From Choristoneura fumiferana (Eukaryota; Arthropoda; Insecta; Lepidoptera; Tortricidae), in NCBI RefSeq assembly GCF_025370935.1, contig NC_133492.1:14012594-14076593 (forward strand): DNA of 64,000 nt. The letters are read 5' to 3'. The notes under the pieces were generated by a model that did not search any database, was not told the origin of the DNA, and was given only the letters and a program-made list of their open reading frames with translations. Made by a program: the position numbers and the translations under genes. Shown here piece by piece: positions 37,671 through 49,100 of this stretch (the first letter of the stretch is position 1; each line of letters starts with the position of its first letter).

Positions 37671-37949
37671 GCACTGCCATAGGCGCCCGGGGTTTCACAC
37701 CCCACACAACACCACTCTGGCGTAAAATAAAATATATAGAACAAGACTAAAATACAAAAAGAGACCTCCTTATATGTAGATGCAAGATACAATGCACCAT
37801 CCTGAAAATAATCCTGCCGGCGCCGAGCACTGCCAATTTCAGGATAAAGCGTAACAAGAAAAAAACTATGCGAAAATAAATAGGACCGAGCTATTTTCAG
37901 TACAGGCAGTCGCGTGCACTGAGGCAGGGTAGGAAGATAACGATTTGCG

Positions 37950-38090
37950 AGAAAACATGACAAGGCTAATTAATAATTACCTAGCTAATTAGTTATGGTT
38001 GCAATTAATCAATTATTTTATTGGCACTTGACAGAGCCTTAATAATTTCGAGCGTGCATTTGCATGTGCTCGTCATTGCTCGTTTGCCAT
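37950..38090. promoter_or_regulatory. Homeodomain-type site cluster in repeat-poor segment
   Basis: TTAATAATTA, CTAATTAG, CAATTAATCAATTATTTTATTG and TTAATAATTT occur within about 80 bp, followed by GTGCATTTGCATGTGCTC (an octamer-like ATTTGCAT). The surrounding 36.84-38.10 kb has almost no recognisable transposons. This is the composition of an insect enhancer, but function is inferred only from motifs. Confidence 0.3.
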
Positions 38091-38356
38091 CCAGTCGAAT
38101 AAAAAAAAATAAGTTAGTAGGTATTATTTACAGTGTATTTTGTATATGTATATTTAGGTATACAGCGTGATTGGATATTGAATACAATACATTTCTTTCA
38201 AAGCGCTCCTCAGGTGCAGCCAAAAGGTAATGCCGTACCCTGTCCAAAAATTATTAGTTTCCGAGATGTTGTGCGATTTAAAATACCTTTTCAATACCTA
38301 CCTAAAAAGTCAGCTAGAAACGCAATGCTAAATTTCATGTAAAATAAAAACGCAGT

Positions 38357-38824
38357 ATGAGGAAACAGGACGACAGGGGCTCTGCTGTGACCGAGCATTC
38401 AATGGACTCGGATTTGACGCATTACAGCAGGTTTGATAAGGTGTCTGTACTTGCGAGAGAAAAGTTTTTCATTCCGCGGAAAGTGCGTGAAGCCATTGAG
38501 ATTAGTCGTCATCCGAATTTTAACCGGGATTGCGGTTGGTCGGTACCCCCGAGATGGAAAACAGTATTAAATACTCGTGCTGCGTCATTGGTTGGTGTGA
38601 ACGTGCCTTTACGAAGCGATGTTGTTAGTGTTGTGTGCTACCCTACATTAGACATTGATAATAAAAATGACGATAAAAATGCGGGTAGTTGTGCGCCGGT
38701 GTTAGTTTCGTCGGACAGTCGCGCGAGCAGAGCGGTGGCGCGTAGTGTGCGTGTTGCGGCAGCCGCCGAGTCGCGTGCTCCTGAGAGGAAGGGCTACGAA
38801 ATAGCCCGAAACATGTCGAGCTAA
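38357..38824 (+). pseudogene. Penelope-like retroelement C-terminal ORF fragment
   Basis: 155-aa frame, the longest in the window outside the LINE and ash1. Residues about 20-70 (FDKVSVLAREKFFIPRKVRE, AIEISRHPNFNRDCGW, then SVPPRWKTVL) match the conserved tail after the GIY-YIG endonuclease of Penelope-like elements: REAIEI, NFNRD and a Trp. The end KGYEIARNMSS-stop is like the tails of lepidopteran copies. The reverse transcriptase and the GIY-YIG core are absent upstream, so the copy is 5'-truncated. The 3' flank forms an ACGTGAG...CTCACGG hairpin (38839-38886). It is open without stops and so may be rather young. Confidence 0.65.
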
Positions 38825-39065
38825 ACTCGGTTTAAGACGTGAGTTATCCGTTATAATATCATTTAATATGAGTGAGTCTCACGGTAGTTTCATGTTTAAA
38901 ATAAAAACATTAAAAGAAGGTTATCACATATCATTAATTATATTGTTAATTACATAATAGTATTTTTTGCAACAGTTTGTATCACAGGGTTCAAAAAAGG
39001 TGAATGGCGTGAGTTACGATGTGAGCTTTAGCGAACATCGTAAGAAATAGATACCACGAGCTTTT

Positions 39066-39617
39066 TAGGTTTCCGTAGCCAAAATTGCAAAAACGGCTTT
39101 GCTCAGGGACTATCAATGCTAGAAAGCTGTAATTTTCCACGAATATACATGTAAACTATGCCGACAACAAAAAACACAACAAAACACAATACACAACAAA
39201 AAAACAATAAAAAAATAAAATATAATTTTTTTTGGAGTACCTCCCATAGACGTACCTCCATAGTGTGGGGTATCGTTGGATAGGTCTTTGCAAACAAATC
39301 ACTGAATCGAAGAATCGTATTAGCAAACCCCTAATGGTCTTAAGAGACCTATCCAACGATACCCCACACTATAGGGTTGGATGAGAAAAAAAAATGACCC
39401 CCACTTTACGTCTATGGGAGGTACCCTAAAAAAATGTTTTTTTGAATTTTTATCGTACTATTTTGTCGGCATAGTTTACATATAAATATCCGTGCAAAAT
39501 TACAGCTTTCTAGCATTGATAGTCCCTGAGCAAAGCCGCGGACGGACGGACAGACGGACAGACAGACAGACATGGCGAAACTATAAAGGTTACGGTTGCC
39601 TTTTTGGCTCCGGAACC
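39066..39617. mobile_element. Head-to-head RepA pair (inverted dimer)
   Basis: The left half (39066-39300) is RepA on the minus strand and the right half (about 39310-39617) is RepA on the plus strand. They meet at CACTGAATCG...CCCTAATGG. Both halves contain GTGTGGGGTATCGTTGGATAG or its complement and the AGCTGTAATTTT block. The right half ends with (GACGGACA)n, ATGGCGAAACTATAAAG and GGAACCCTAAAA. Confidence 0.75.
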
Positions 39618-40201
39618 CTAAAAAGTAAGTACTTAGTTGCAGTATCGTTTTAGCAACATTACGATACGTACTGCTATGGGGAATAGACAATATAGTTTTT
39701 TTCAGAATCTTGTTATGTAGGTATGCTACAGATTACAGTATAGGAATAGGAGAAGACTATTATTATCATCCTGCGTACAAATTACTGAAAAAACTTCGCT
39801 ATGACATTTAAAAGTTTTCGCATCCGACAGTTTATTTAACTGTAAATCTGGGTTTTTCCTTAATACTCAGGTGCAGGGATTCCCAAACTGTGCGTCACTG
39901 TCCCAGGTCCCAGGGGTGTCGTGTGTTTTGCATGTTTTGATTTCGTTCTTATTTTCTAATAAAAAATATAAATAAATAAAATAAATATCACGGGACAATT
40001 CACACCAATTGACCTAGTCCCAAAGTAAGCTTAGCAAAGCTTGTGTTATGGGTACTTAGCAACGGATAAATATAATTATATAGATAGATACATGCTTAAA
40101 TACAATACATATTTAACACCCAAGACCCGAGAACAAACATTCGTATGTCCAAATAGTGTTTTTCTGATAACCTGTTACTATAGGCTACTACTACTATAGG
40201 A

Positions 40202-40222
40202 TAGCTATAGCTATAGCTATAG
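40202..40222. repeat. (AGCTAT)n microsatellite
   Basis: Several perfect copies of the hexamer AGCTAT. Confidence 0.85.
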
Positions 40223-40759
40223 TAATTGGTAAGTATTTTCGGGGGCTGGGTTGAGGGGCGACGTAAAAAATGGCAAAGGCCCAAGGGCGTCACAGTACAA
40301 ATAAGTTTGGGAAATCCTGCTCAGGGGAATTCCCAAAAATTACATAGTGGATTTCATTAGAACATAGCATAAAAATTACCCGCGCCAATTTTCATGCAAT
40401 TCATATTATGTCTCTAATCTTAGTGCTTGCAAATTTACTTTATCGAAGTAGGTAGGTAGGTACTATTTGGTCGTAAGTAATAATAAATGAACGGTACACT
40501 GAAAGATCAGTGTCTCACTTTAGTAACAGGACCTGGGCGACCGAGCTTCGCACGGGCTAAAACTCGGAAACATGCGTTGTTCCTGAAATTAGATTAACCT
40601 AGAATCTAGGTTCTAGGTCCTAGATCGATTGTTCACTCCTGAAAACCACGACATACCAAATTCCATCGAATCGTTAGAGCCGTTTCCGAGTTTCCCGAAA
40701 AATATAAACAAGAATTGTTCCTTTAAAGGTATAGGTAAGATTTTGAGTTATGTATAACA

Positions 40760-40990
40760 AGCTTTTGCCCTCGGCTTTGCCCGCGTGGAATTCGGTTATT
40801 GCCGCGCTGTTACCTCGTGAACTGTGCATTTTTCCGGGATAAAAAGTAGCCTATGTCACTCTCTGGCCTATAAACTATCTCTATGCCAAAAATGAGGTCG
40901 ATCCGTCGCTCCGTTTCGACATGAAAGACGGACAAACATACAAACACACAAATACACACACTTTTGCATTTATAATATTAGTATGGATGT
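40760..40990 (+). mobile_element. Interspersed repeat, TTTTGCCCTCGGCTTTGCCCGC ... TTATAATATTAGTATGGAT
   Basis: Begins with the lepidopteran motif usually reading GCCCGCGACTTCGTCCGCG, has TTTTCCGGGATAAAAAGTAGCC and CCGTTTCGACATGAAAG in the middle and ends GCATTTATAATATTAGTATGG. Related copies: 29045-29232, 35745-35955, 58303 onward, and 60978-61000 with its continuation after 61704. It is a retroposon-like family with a conserved 3' end; the class is not settled. Confidence 0.6.
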
Positions 40991-41771
40991 AGGTATCTAA
41001 AAAGCTAGATAGGAATAATAGCTAGATAGGCTAATAGAAGTGCACCTTTAAGGCGTAATTTCTCTTTCATACTACGTGTAAGTGTTGAATGTAGTTAATA
41101 AATGACATAAATTAATAACTACTTAAATGTTTTCATTCAATCACATTAGCAGCGAACAAAAGAAGTTACGACGGTTTGTAATGATTCAATCGTCCGTCGA
41201 GAGTTTACAGCAGCTGGGTAGCTGCGTAACTACATAGGCAAGTACGTCTACATGCACGCAGTTTCAATAAATATATTAAGAATCACTATTGACTTATATA
41301 GTCAACTTGACTACAAACGGTACACGAATTTGTTAGGTTGTTTAGTGAAATTCTTAAAAGATTATTATTTTTATCTGATAAGGACCTTCTGATAAGGGTC
41401 TTAAGGTTAAGATACTTTAATTATTTACCTAATATGGGCCGAATTTCAAAGTTTACCTACTTACTTATTACTTACACCTAAATAGCTTGGCATAAACATC
41501 CTAGCTCCATCTCATGCCTTGGGTTCTATTAAACACCACTACGAAATCGTTTAAATTACTTACATACATAACACAATATCCTAGAGCCAGTAGCACTTTG
41601 TTTTTTGTTTTGTATTTGGCAAGTAGCGAGGTAGGTTCTACCCACGTTCGGTAGCGTTTTTGCTAATGTTTATTTATGCTGCCGCATGGAATGTTTTTGT
41701 TTAGATAACTACTTTGTACCTGTTTTCAGATGCTTCACGCAAGGCGATAAGTAAGGGAATATTACGCATCA

Positions 41772-42640
41772 TTACATTATTACATTATTTTGGTGAGACG
41801 GAGACAGCATGCGGGCGGACGCTGGGCCCAATCTTCTCATTGCGAGTGGCCTGAGGGGCCTGCCGCGGCCGCCGCCGCCCCGAGAATCGTAAATGTGAAT
41901 TGTTACTTTAAGGTCAATGTTAAAGCAAATTACGGGTGCTGACGACTCTAAAGACACCGCCACGGTCAGTCTACCAGTGACCCGGTAATTCTCGAGAATC
42001 GTCTATAACGAAAATAACAAAAATAATGTTACGTAAAGTTAACGGCGCTCATGAAAGGTGTGTAAAAATTGATAATGTGTAATTAAGTACCATTTTTTGC
42101 GAAACTGAATCCGTTGCGGTTGTCTAGGATGCGGATGAATATTAATGGTTGTCATTCATTATAAGCGGATGTCGGTCATGCGATTTAAAAAGAATAACAA
42201 GTCGTATTCTATGGCAAGTTAAATCTATTTTCGTAGACAGTATTAACGGGACTGTTGAAACGGTTATACTGCGACACGTGGCAGCTAGGCACTTGTAGGT
42301 GGAGGAACTGGTGGGGTTGGGCTGGTGTGGCCGTGGCTCCCGTTTCGCTGAGGCGGCAGCGGCGTGGGAACTGGACACGCCGCGGCCTGAAGCGCCCCGT
42401 TTGTTTACTAGCGATCAGCTTACCTACGCAAGGCGCTGCACGTGTGCCTCACATTTGAATGAATCTCGTACTCCCACACACAATAGCTTAATAATATTTG
42501 TAATTCCTTATTTACCGCCCTTAAGACACAATGTAATATTACTATGGCAGGAAGTCCCAAATCTTTGTGTGGAAAAAGTTGTCGCTGCATAAAAGTAGGT
42601 TGGCTTTGTTATTTATTGTTTGATAGGTACTCGTGTTTTC
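41772..42640. other. Two GC-rich patches without a supported gene
   Basis: 41805-41890 (GGGCGGACGCTGGGCCC, CCGCGGCCGCCGCCGCCCC) and 42285-42430 (GGCGGCAGCGGCG) stand out from an AT-rich surround. Short open frames exist on both strands, but none has a recognised domain or a consistent splice context. They could be promoter or untranslated exon sequence, or GC-rich repeats. Confidence 0.35.
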
Positions 42641-42642
42641 TT

Positions 42643-42796
42643 AGGGTGAAGCCAGACAAGCGTACTTTTTTTTTGAGTTGTGAGTCGCGTATAAGACTGA
42701 GACTCATTTTGAGTCAGCACAAATAGTTAGGTACGCGACCGAAAACACCTCCGCGACTCACAACTCAAAAAATTAAGCTCGTCTGGCTTCACCCTT
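42643..42796. mobile_element. TIR MITE, AGGGTGAAGCCAGAC ends
   Basis: Left AGGGTGAAGCCAGACAAGCG and right CGTCTGGCTTCACCCT are inverted, with inner GAGTTGTGAGTCGCG and CGCGACTCACAACTC arms. Confidence 0.85.
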
Positions 42797-43083
42797 TTAT
42801 GTAAGTATTTATATCATTTATATGATAAAGCGTTTAAAACCGTTGTAAAGAACTAAAACCAATATAAAAATAAGCTCATTGATGGAATGTTTTTTTTCTT
42901 GCCATAACTTTTTTTACACATCGATTCGAGATTTCCCGCGATACAAAAAGTTGTAGATTAGGTATGAAAAAACCTTTCCAATTATATGGCTTGTCGTTTT
43001 TTGTTCCTAGGCCAGACTCCATACAAATCTGCCCATCCTCCTTACACTCCTTACACTTTCGGCCCCAAGACACAACGTCTGTG

Positions 43084-43433
43084 ACTTTTTTCTATTTTTA
43101 CCTATGCCAGTGACACGTATTTGTGACTGCTGTGGACATGCGTAGGCTTAGCGTAAGAGCTTAGTGGATCGTCACATTCGGCTCCGGCAACGTTCCGCTA
43201 AGCCCTTACGCTATGCCAGCCTTTAGGAGGTACGAATTATGTTGACACGGATGCGTGTCACCGTCACCGGTGCATAGGAAGAATTTTTGATCGCAAACGT
43301 TGTGTTACTGACACCGAAATGTGTTACGTCTGTGGCACGTAAACGTGTCACTGGCATAGAAGTGACTGCTGGGGGATATGCGTAGGCATAGCGTAAGAGC
43401 TTAAGTGGATCGTTACCGGAGCCGAACGTGTCA
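43084..43433. mobile_element. Complex inverted and direct repeat element
   Basis: Two direct copies of GTGACTGCTG...ATGCGTAGG...GCGTAAGAGCTTA...GTGGATCG (about 43122-43170 and 43361-43412). An inverted AAGCCCTTACGCTATGCC lies at about 43200, and TGACACGT / ACGTGTCACTGGCAT inverted segments lie between. No ORF. It looks like a MITE that has nested or duplicated in itself. Confidence 0.55.
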
Positions 43434-43928
43434 ACATAAGTCTGAATAAACATTATTACCTTATTCATAATTAGCATACTGAGATGGAGTACCTAGAGAT
43501 AGTACTAGATGCTCTTCACTCTCCAAACATATTATACTCGCTCATCTATTGTAATGCATAGCTCTCCTTAGCTCCTGTCATAGCTTTCTTCTTACTAAAT
43601 ATCTATTGGCATTGAATCCCTCACAGGGTACGGACCCTCTCCTACCAATGAAGAAGAAATACTTCTCCTAACGGAGCATTAAGTATCAGGCCCCGCGAAT
43701 TTAGATACGCTACATATTCTTATACCTACCTTTAACCTTTTCTACGCCAACGACGCATATATACGCACCACAGGTTCCACGCCAACGACCTATATGTACT
43801 TACGTTCATTACTTCAATGCAAAACTAACCTTCGTTCGTTCGTAGGTTCAATTTAAGGCATTGCAATATGGAAGCCTGGCGTATGGATGATGTATTTAGT
43901 ATTTGACGTGGCGGCGAAAAGGTTACAC

Positions 43929-43972
43929 ATATATATATTCATACATATATATATATATATATATAATATATA
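43929..43972. repeat. (AT)n microsatellite
   Basis: Imperfect TA/AT run interrupted by TCATAC and AATAT, leading into the dispersed repeat at 43960-44110. Confidence 0.9.
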
Positions 43973-44871
43973 TTTTGGGGATCTCGGAAACAGCTCCAAC
44001 GATTTCGATGAAATTTGGTATGTAGGGGTTTTCAGGGATGATAAATCAATCTAGCTTGGAGCTTGCTCTTATTATCTCTGGGAAAACGCTTGTTATCGAG
44101 TTTTAGCCCGAGAAAAGCTCGGTCGGCCAGGTACTTGTTTACCTATAAGGGATTGATTTAAAAACGAATAATTTTTAACGACTTCAATTGATTTCGCACC
44201 ATATTCACTTTTCAGTAGTCTAATATTTATGTAAATTTATGTGGTGGCACTATGCCTGGAAAAGGGTTAAAATGGTAACGGTGTTGTACAGAGATTATTA
44301 TTATATTGATTATGTGCATGTGCCCAGTGATTTAATTATGTCCACTATTTATTTACGACTTAACTTGGCATTAAGGTCGTGTTTATTTATTTTTGTAAGT
44401 TTAGCAGTATCGATATATTTGTATTAGACTGTACTCTCTGACGGACGTATTCACTGCCGTTGTAGAAAAGTTAAGGATGACCGCATCTCTTTTCATTGAA
44501 TAAAGTGTCATGTGTCGAGGCGACTATACTTCGTTTTTTTAGCATCAGTAAGCGATCTTGACGTGTCTTTTTATTGAAAAACACTTTTCAAAAATAAGTC
44601 ACAGCAAATAGTAACAATTAGCAAGGACATATGATCATTTCAATGCTTTTGGTATCATAAGTAATAGTTACCGTAGAACGGGGCGACTGTTCGTAAAAAA
44701 GATTCCTCATATTTTTTGTCGTGGAAATGGTAGTAAATAAAATTTTCGTCTGGTAACACTAAATCTAACGCGGCAAGGCACGATGTCGTAAAAAAATATT
44801 ATTTGTGTGGGTGAAAATTCAATGCGGCGGGATGTCTCAAACTTCTACTCGGATGTGTCTGTTAGTGATTT

Positions 44872-44917
44872 AAGCTTTTATTTACTATATATAGGTATAT
44901 ATAGTAAATAAAAGCTT
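44872..44917. repeat. Perfect 20-bp palindrome with 6-nt loop
   Basis: Left arm AAGCTTTTATTTACTATATA (44872-44891), loop TAGGTA, right arm its exact reverse complement (44898-44917). It is AT-rich and would form a stable hairpin or cruciform. Confidence 0.95.
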
Positions 44918-45240
44918 ACTTTTAGGTAAAAGTACATATTCTCGGGAGTTTCATACGCTGGGTCAAATAATTTTAGACGTTTATTTTGAATTAGATTTTG
45001 ATGTTTTAAAAAAACGGGCTTTTTGAGACTATATTCTAGTACCAAATAACTATCCACCGTTCGTAACTGATCTACCTGTGGAAGTAAGTTGACCATATTA
45101 TTTTTGCCAACAGGACGATGGTGCATCACTACAAACGCACTTATAGGAATTTCCGGAAGAGAAAGAATAAGGCTATCGCGTATGAATTCGCCGCTAGAGG
45201 CGCTAGTGTAGCGTGGGGTCTCCGAAATGTCAAATCTCAT
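44878..45240 (-). other. 120-aa open frame in repeat-like sequence
   Basis: Longest uninterrupted minus-strand frame left of ash1 (starts MRFDISETPRYTSASSGEF, no recognised domain). It overlaps a perfect palindrome at its 3' end (44872-44917), and the GCGCCTCTAGCGG-type wording near its start resembles lepidopteran interspersed repeats. I treat it as probably non-functional, but the open length is worth a similarity search. Confidence 0.25.
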
Positions 45241-45879
45241 AGTTTTTGGGTGAGCTACGCGGGTTTATTTGTAATTAGAATAATTTTGTGAATATTTTGC
45301 ATTACCTGAAATTAATTATGGCAATTATGCGATAAGGGGCAATGAATGTCTGTGTTTTGAGACAGTTTTGTCTTTCGAAAACTTTTGTCCTCCCTTTTTT
45401 CCGAACAAAACGGAACTACGCAAGACTGTGTAGATGTATTAAATATGATTTTAATCTAAACTTTGTTTTCACGCCCGTAATAACTTTGAAAGCCACACTT
45501 AAAACCTCACGCAACAGTGGCGCCATCTAGTAGGATAAAAAACGATAGCCCTCATTTCCTACCCTATCTTTCGTACTCTAAGGAAGCATTATCAAATGTA
45601 TATGTAGTACCTACCTAAGTACTGTTTGCATCACAAGTGTTTGGACTCACTAATTAATAAAAGTTAAGACTGTTGATAGGGACTGTTACTTAGTTATTTT
45701 AAGCCAATAAAGCTGATTTTTTGATTGAACTTCAGTTTTTTCTTTAAGAGTTGATTGATTACATTCGAGACTGCAAATTTCATTTTAGTATAGTAGAGAA
45801 CATTTTGAGTTGATTTCTTTCTGTTTTTTGTTATTTTAAAGCGAGTTACAGCCGAAAGAACATCTTATCAAATTATAGT

Positions 45880-46095
45880 ATGCTAATAAAAAGTTTGAGA
45901 TTCTTTTTATCCCGAAAATTAAAGGAAAAATGTGGTTACTCTACTTCTAATACCTCAGATGGTCGTTCCTTACTAAATAGGCTCAGTCACGTTTTAAACG
46001 GCACAGGCTTTAAAATTCAGCAAAAACCAATACCATTCCCTTCGATTTTCATAAAAAAAATACTCGGTTTGTGTCGTATATCAAGACAATTTTAG
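45880..46095 (+). CDS. Candidate small gene, 71 aa, possibly mitochondrial
   Basis: Open frame starting MLIKSLRFFLSRKLK. It has a positively charged, Ser/Leu-rich N terminus with no acidic residue before E16 and a YSTS motif at about 20-23, the look of a mitochondrial presequence with its cleavage region. The rest (RSLLNRLSHVLNG, KPIPFPSIFIKKIL) is unrecognised. AATAAA follows at 46194-46199, about 100 nt after the stop. The frame is also open upstream of the ATG across a pyrimidine-rich stretch ending TTTTAAAG, so it could instead be a terminal exon. It would be convergent with ash1. Chance ORFs of this length occur elsewhere in the window. Confidence 0.3.
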   Translation: MLIKSLRFFLSRKLKEKCGYSTSNTSDGRSLLNRLSHVLNGTGFKIQQKPIPFPSIFIKKILGLCRISRQF

Positions 46096-46199
46096 TATTT
46101 AATTAACATGATGCAGCTTTATGCCTTTTATTTTTTAAAATATAAAACGTTAGGTAAAGACGTAAAATAAGGATTTGAAGGAAATGAAATCAAAATAAA

Positions 46200-49100
46200 G
46201 TGTTTGATCCAGATTTTCATTTTAATATTACAACATGAGTTACAACAAATGGCATCTTAAAACAAAATGATATAAATAGTAAAGCTGCTCGATACACTTA
46301 TCAACTCAGTAGTAAAAGGTTTACCAGGTTTATAAATTTTGATTTTCGAAATAGCGGATAGAATGTTGTGATCCCAAAAATTGTAAAAGTAAACTACCGC
46401 CATCTACAAAATATAATCGTTTATTGGCTAGTAAACTATTTAAGCTAGTTAAGTACAATCAGGATGCAAAGGTGCACAATGTCGTAGAGATATGGATGAT
46501 TAATTCTTGACCTATTATTATTTACCTACAAGGCGAAACTTCTAAATACACGAAGTGCATGAGAAAAAATCAGCGATCGTAAAATATTTCATATCTCTGG
46601 ATTCAGAATGTAATATATTTACACAAGTCAACAACAATATTATGTCTATGAATGGATATTTGTCTAAGTGCACTCTATATTTTGTATTCAAGTAGATTGA
46701 AGCAAAGCTTTACTCATAAATGACCAAAGGCCCGTTGATTCCAGCACGGGCGATTCGGAACACTGCACGATCACATTACATTTTGGGATCAATCTAAGTA
46801 TATTGACACCTTGACGACGGTCCACACGTTCGCATGAGAATGCAAAAAAGCAAAAGGTATTAAAGTATCTTAAAAAAAAAAAAAAGATAAATAATAAAGC
46901 AAGATGGTGTAAAAAACCTAACAGTAATTTACAAATAAATTAGAAACAAAAACAGTTTTGTTCTCTGTGATCACAATAGCAAGGCTAGCGAAGAGCGCGG
47001 CCGAGGCGACGAACGAAGCAGAGACACTACAACTAACGCAAGATCCGTAAACTAAGCAATATATTATTCTTCGCATTCAACACAAAACAACCAACCGCCT
47101 TAACATCTACAATATGTACAACTTATCAAAAAGTATATTAGAAAAATAGAGAGATTAAAGTGCGTGACGTGAGTAAGGCCCATGTACGCGATCTTAGCCT
47201 AAGCATCGTAAACGAACGCAATTCATCAAAAAATGGCCAGATTACTGAGAAGCGATCCTTTTATTCCATTAAAATACGCTAACGGAAGATGATTAAAAAT
47301 AATAAAATGATTAATCACTAATACTAAATTAACAACCTTCCAAACAACTCTTCTGTATGTAACCTCTATCTAAACTCTGCAACATTCAACATCAGTTCGC
47401 ACCAGTGGTCGTTAACTAGTCATTTCATTAACCTACACAACTATTCTTACGTACGCTATAACAATATTCACTAATGTAAAAATACTATTATACATCTGAT
47501 TTAAACAAACATTTTACTGCATGTGATCCGCATGACGCAGCCCGCCTGTCGGCTCGGCGCACGGCAAGCGTAACAAACATTAAACTCCTTACCACGCTAA
47601 AAATGTACTCGAGATTACATACGTAAATACGACAATATCTTATCGAAACACTTAATTAGCTTAGGTGATGTAAATAAATTAATAACCAAAGTAAATTAGA
47701 CGGAGAGAACTTAATATAATAAGACATACTCAACGCGTACGTCACACACAAACAATTGATTTCTTAAGATAGCTAACGAATAATAATATTTTTTACAAAA
47801 ATACTTTATACCATCGAAAACGACGCCGTTTAGAGCTACCTGACATACAAAAGACAAGAGATTCTGCAGCGACCCGCGCAGTAGACCGTACGCTAGCGGA
47901 ATGTTACAACAGGGGGGAACGGCCACCGCGACACCGCTGCCTGGACGTGCATCCGTCCACGGTATACGATAGGAGGCTCCAAATAAAGACCTGCTAGCAT
48001 CTCCAGTCCGGCCGGCGGTAGCTGAACATTAGCTACGAAACCGCGTGATCTTGGGCCTCAGGATTTGGTGGAGACTTAGGGGCTGTTTCACCATCCATTG
48101 ATTAGTGTTAACTGACGGTTAAATGTGATGCTGTCTCTATTTGTTTTGTTCGAATAGACGGGGACGGCATAACATTTAACCGTCAGTTAATACTAATCAA
48201 TGGATGGTGAAACAGCCCCTTAATCTACGTGGTCCCTAAGCTAAATATTTGGAGTCCCCTGGTACACCTCAATATCACGAAATACATAATATCCGTGGCT
48301 ACCTTTGAAACAATTGTGCCAGGACACAGAAACATTATACACAAAGAATAGGCATCATAGTTACATTTTCGGAAGAGTTATGTACCTTATAATAGACAAC
48401 TATGCATCATCGACATATGATTGCTTAAATACATTAACAAAATGTTCAGATTTACTAACTACCAGCTGCTATAAAGTTTACATAATCGTGGCTGTGCTAC
48501 ACTATTTACATTTAACGACGTTCAATACAATAACTTGATAAGTCTAAGGATATTTAATTAATTGTAAACAACTATATTGTACAAGGGAAGCTGCTTGCGA
48601 GTTTATAGCCACAAACATACATAGTTCATCTAGAATTCATAATTAAGAGTTTCATAAATTTCATGTATAGCTACAGACATGATTAAATTATTCACGTATG
48701 AATTATCACACGCGAGACATTCAAAAGCGTATTTAAAGCGGCTCCAGTTGTTGAACCTTCTCCATCGGGTTCGCGATACTTAATGAGAGACACGCGGCAC
48801 AAGGGACACAACATGTGATATAGTTTTCCGCGGCATTTCTATAATTACAAAATTTTCGATAGAAAGTTAACACTTGCTCAACCGACGTGAAGATTACTCT
48901 GTATGATCTGGATTTAATTAGTTAAATACTCTCAGTTACGACACTCATTACTTTATTTGAGTCTTTCGAAAGTTGCCAAATCAGAATATTTTTTTATTCA
49001 TAGTTCTTGATCTTGATGTCGTTACTCGGTTTATATGCGTGCTGCCTCAACCCACCATCTTTCAGAAGAACGAATGCATACAATAAAAAACTTCACTCTC

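Noticed and set aside
42142..42592. A gene in the GC-rich patch at 42.3 kb
   Set aside because: Overlapping frames exist on both strands but show no conserved domain, no matching splice phases and no start context.
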